Source: a bacterium (GTDB lineage: Bacteria; SZUA-79; Acidulodesulfobacterales; Acidulodesulfobacteraceae). From it: a stretch of 34,016 bases of DNA. Below the pieces are notes generated by a model. That model was not told where the DNA came from. It made no database searches and saw only the letters and a list, made by a program, of their open reading frames with translations. This document shows positions 31,567 through 34,016 of this stretch, one piece after another (position 1 is the first letter of the stretch; every line of letters starts with the position of its first letter). The translations under genes and the position numbers were made by a program. The stretch spans positions 1-34,016 of the forward strand of contig JAJZYP010000011.1 in NCBI GenBank assembly GCA_021798015.1. The letters are read 5' to 3'.

Positions 31567-32223
31567 TTAATGCTCTTCTTCTAAGGAAAGCGCAATATAA
31601 ATAATTGCAAGTAAATAAAACACAAACGCCTGCATCAAGTCTGTAAAAACTTGCATATACATCATTATGGCAGGAATTACCCATGGAAGTAAAAGCAATA
31701 AAACCGTAACCATAAATTCTTCCGCAAAAATATTTGCAAACAGTCTTAATGCATGAGAAAAAGGGCGTGATAACGCAGACATAACTTCAATGATTATCAT
31801 TATGGGAGCAATTATTATAAGCGGACCAAGGAATTTTTTTATATATTTTGCTCCATGTTTTTTAATTCCTACGATATGTGAAAGAAAAAATACGATTAGC
31901 GCCAATGTTGCCGTTGTATCGATAGTTGCCGTTGGCGAGGTAAAACCTGGAATACTCCCGATTAAATTAGAAAAAAGAACAAAAATGGCAAAAGAAGCTA
32001 TTAGGGGCAAATATACCACCCCTTCCTCACCCACTATTTCTTTGAGAAAGTATTCGGTCATAATAAATATTAATTCAAAAAAACTCTGGATGCCGTTTGG
32101 GATAACCTTTAAATTTCTTCCAACAAGAAATGAGACCAATAATATTGAACTCATCACAAGAACTGTCATTGTCCAATATATCGGTATGCCGGGAATACTA
32201 ACAAGTATAGGCGCTTTTAACAT
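31567..32223 (-). CDS. atpB: ATP synthase F0 subunit a
   Basis: Membrane stator subunit that carries ions to and from the c-ring. The essential arginine is in SHALRLFANIFAEEF, and FTDLMQAFVFYLLAIIYIALSLEEEH is the conserved last helix. Length is 218 aa, at the short end of the family (E. coli 271), with a short N-terminal part starting APILVSIPGIPIYWT. Order atpZ-atpI-atpB-atpE matches an F0 operon; b, delta and F1 genes must lie elsewhere, as the operon ends here. Confidence 0.95.
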   Translation of the reverse strand: MLKAPILVSIPGIPIYWTMTVLVMSSILLVSFLVGRNLKVIPNGIQSFFELIFIMTEYFLKEIVGEEGVVYLPLIASFAIFVLFSNLIGSIPGFTSPTATIDTTATLALIVFFLSHIVGIKKHGAKYIKKFLGPLIIIAPIMIIIEVMSALSRPFSHALRLFANIFAEEFMVTVLLLLLPWVIPAIMMYMQVFTDLMQAFVFYLLAIIYIALSLEEEH

Positions 32224-32263
32224 ATATGTTTGTAATTTTATGCCAGATTAATACACATCATTG

Positions 32264-32689
32264 TTAATTTTCCGTCTTAATATTTAACGGAAAAAACAAC
32301 CAAAGGATCGTCATCGAAATAGGAACTATTGTAATTCCAATAGCCACAAAAATAAAATTCAGCTTGATAAACTTATAAGATATTATAAAAAAAAACAAAA
32401 CTATGAGCAAGTCTTTTATCAAGGTTAAGTTAATTTTAATTATACTTAATTTTTTAATATTTCTAAATAAATGCAGGGTTATATCGATAAATAAAAAATA
32501 AGAAAACATAAAGCCCAAAAATATACTTATTAGACCATTATTTTGCTTAAAAAATAGTTCCGATATAGCACCTGTAATTAAAATTAAAATTAAGCCGATT
32601 ATAAATTCCCATAAAATTAAGTTAAACTTTAATGATTTTTCATTAAAGTTTTGTATTAAGCTCCCTTTTAATTGCCTTATATATTTCAT
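32264..32689 (-). CDS. atpI: AtpI-like membrane protein of the ATP synthase operon
   Basis: A 141-aa protein with four predicted membrane helices (IGLILILITGAISELFF, LISIFLGFMFSYFLF, LLIVLFFFIISYKFI, IFVAIGITIVPISMTILW), between atpZ and atpB. UncI/AtpI proteins help assemble the c-ring. Similarity to characterised AtpI is weak and mainly positional. The ATG at 32689 has GGCGGG upstream and lies inside the end of atpZ (47-base overlap), which implies coupled translation. Confidence 0.75.
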   Translation of the reverse strand: MKYIRQLKGSLIQNFNEKSLKFNLILWEFIIGLILILITGAISELFFKQNNGLISIFLGFMFSYFLFIDITLHLFRNIKKLSIIKINLTLIKDLLIVLFFFIISYKFIKLNFIFVAIGITIVPISMTILWLFFPLNIKTEN

Positions 32690-32858
32690 AAATTCCCGCC
32701 AAAAAACCTAGAATGGAAAAAATTATCAAAAAGAGATATTCGTAACCAAAGTATTTGTCGATTCCAATTCCTATAAAAATTCCAATTAATACGGATATTA
32801 TTAAATTTAAACCTAAAGAACTCATTCTAGCAATTTGCTTAATAAACTCTTTGTCCAT
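32643..32858 (-). CDS. atpZ: AtpZ-like small membrane protein
   Basis: A 71-aa protein with two membrane helices, of the AtpZ/AtpI family found first in atp operons; it helps assemble or supply ions to F0. MDKEFIKQIARMSSLGLNLII opens it, and IGIGIDKYFG plus LGFLAGIYEIYKAIKRE are typical. The ATG at 32858 is chosen over 32882, because the latter lies in the right arm of the upstream terminator. GGA lies ahead of the chosen start. It overlaps atpI. Confidence 0.8.
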   Translation of the reverse strand: MDKEFIKQIARMSSLGLNLIISVLIGIFIGIGIDKYFGYEYLFLIIFSILGFLAGIYEIYKAIKRELNTKL

Positions 32859-32872
32859 TTTTAATTCCAAAT

Positions 32873-32940
32873 AAAAAGGCATTCACCTAATATTTATTAT
32901 ATCTTAATTACATAAGATAATAAAATGGTAAATGCCTTTT
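32873..32940 (-). terminator. Terminator between cytochrome gene and atp operon
   Basis: Outer arms 32874-32887 and 32927-32940 (13 of 14 pairs) enclose an inner 7-bp stem, TATCTTA/TAAGATA, and are followed on the minus strand by T5. It separates the upstream cytochrome gene from atpZ; an atp promoter is not evident. Confidence 0.75.
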
Positions 32941-32973
32941 ATGAAATGACCACGGTTAATTTAAAACAACAAC

Positions 32974-34016
32974 CTACTTTTTAACGGATTTCTTCACCTT
33001 TTTAGACTTAGCTGCTTTGGATGATTTAACAGGTTTGCCCCATGGTAATGAAGCAGGCGGAACCCATTTTTTATGCTCTTTTGCAAGGTGCTGATTATAA
33101 GCTATAATATTTAGAGAATCAAGATAATGAACCACTTTTTTGCCTTCGGCTATCGTTATAGGACAGCCGTTAACATCTTTCATCTGATGCAAAACAAGAT
33201 GCTTCCAAACTCCGTAAGCCTTCCCGTTATATTTTTCAACCCTGTTTAATGTATGGCATATAACACACTTATCGTGTAGAAGACCATATCCCTTTTTAAC
33301 CGGCCATGGATAAACAATGGGCGGAACATATTTTGTTCCGTTTAAATTCATTGTTTGATATATAATCCTGTTAGTTCCTCTTGCGGCTATTTTCATATAA
33401 CCCATAACCGGCACATTAACCGCAACAGATAATCCGGCAAATATTAAAAGAATTTGCGGAAATTTTGAAATACTGCCGAATTTAAAATTTGGAGTAAGGT
33501 CTTTTAGATAGTATCCAAGCACTAAAAAACCTGTTACAAAAAGTCCTGATAACGCCAAATATTTAACAGGCTGCATGTTTCCAAGAACACCTATGGTCAT
33601 AGGAAGCATTCCAAAGGCTAATGAAACAATCCCGACTATTATAAGGAAAAATATAAGTCCTACCGAAACCGTCGGTTTGGTTTTGTCTCTACTGTTTATC
33701 AGTTTCCACAGCATATAGATATATTCAAGTATGAGCGCACCGCCAAATGTTCCCATAAATGTGTACATAATCCACTGATACTTACCGAGCATTATCCTGT
33801 TAAATCCGGTACTTGAGGTAGCCCTAAAATGCTTAAACCATCCAAAATAAACTATAGGATAGGTTACCAAAAACATAACGGTTATAATGCTGGCGAAAGA
33901 CCCGAGCCAATCATAATACTCCTTATCCGATTGTTTGGAAGAGGCTATATACTTAATTCCGGCCCATAATGCCAGCAAGCCACCTGCTAAAGCAAATATT
34001 TGAATATTTTTTTCTA
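32974..34016 (-). CDS. Membrane cytochrome with C-terminal CXXCH haem c domain, truncated by window
   Basis: The frame is open to the window edge, so the start is outside; TTG 33978 is not the start. At least six membrane helices (such as ASIITVMFLVTYPIVYFGW, WIMYTFMGTFGGALILEYIYML) are followed by a haem c-binding site CVICHTLNR about 90 residues before the end, and a Met-containing MKDVNGCPI, a possible sixth ligand. The C terminus is basic (KSSKAAKSKKVKK). GNMQPVKYLAL recalls cytochrome bd oxidase subunit I, but I cannot confirm this. It is probably a quinol or cytochrome oxidase-type membrane subunit of a respiratory chain. Confidence 0.7.
   Translation of the reverse strand, partial: EKNIQIFALAGGLLALWAGIKYIASSKQSDKEYYDWLGSFASIITVMFLVTYPIVYFGWFKHFRATSSTGFNRIMLGKYQWIMYTFMGTFGGALILEYIYMLWKLINSRDKTKPTVSVGLIFFLIIVGIVSLAFGMLPMTIGVLGNMQPVKYLALSGLFVTGFLVLGYYLKDLTPNFKFGSISKFPQILLIFAGLSVAVNVPVMGYMKIAARGTNRIIYQTMNLNGTKYVPPIVYPWPVKKGYGLLHDKCVICHTLNRVEKYNGKAYGVWKHLVLHQMKDVNGCPITIAEGKKVVHYLDSLNIIAYNQHLAKEHKKWVPPASLPWGKPVKSSKAAKSKKVKKSVKK

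Overview
The window is AT-rich bacterial chromosome. The ribosomal, ATP synthase and molybdenum-cofactor genes, the abundance of 4Fe-4S proteins and a heterodisulfide-reductase-like protein suggest a Gram-negative anaerobe, perhaps Desulfobacterota or a neighbouring phylum. That placement is an inference from style; no marker here fixes the taxon.

Layout. (1) 1-1954, plus strand: the 3' part of a family 5 ABC solute-binding protein, then moaC, closed by a strong hairpin shared with the convergent argC. (2) 1962-17176, minus strand: a long run of genes. Read in the direction of transcription it holds an HdrB-like CCG protein, a cytoplasmic DMSO-reductase-family molybdoenzyme, its four-cluster FeS subunit, a small protein, a terminator-like hairpin, moeA, moaA, a QueD/PTPS-like protein, mobA, a CooF-like ferredoxin, an FAD/NAD oxidoreductase, a small protein, dusB, mobB, a polyferredoxin, then rplM-rpsI with their own promoter, and argC. 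Most of this looks like one functional unit: a soluble molybdoenzyme, electron carriers leading to NAD(H) and possibly to HdrB-type chemistry, and most of the genes needed for its pterin cofactor.

(3) 17382-29836: a 12.4 kb integrative element inserted in the 3' end of a tRNA-Phe gene, bounded by a 52-bp direct repeat. Its left part has a regulator-like gene divergent from an AlpA-type HTH gene, followed by a Toprim primase-like gene and a DUF3987 helicase-like gene. The middle is about 1.15 kb without genes but rich in RNA-like structure, including a pseudoknot, and leads into a second tyrosine recombinase. The right part is a defence cargo: an EcoRV-type restriction-modification pair, a HEPN-like protein and a DUF262/DUF1524 (GmrSD-like) nuclease. 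A broken SEC-C gene and the tRNA-side integrase finish the element. The layout resembles phage-satellite (PICI-like) islands.

(4) 29861-34016: a GPR1/FUN34/YaaH acetate transporter behind a palindrome-bearing promoter and a folded leader; a tandem repeat remnant; a convergent F0 ATP synthase operon (atpZ, atpI, atpB, atpE); and a membrane cytochrome with a CXXCH haem site that runs off the window.

The points most worth a second look are the two structured noncoding modules at 21.5-22.56 kb, the element with its predicted GATATC-specific system, and the self-contained molybdoenzyme/cofactor cluster with an unusually short MoaA.
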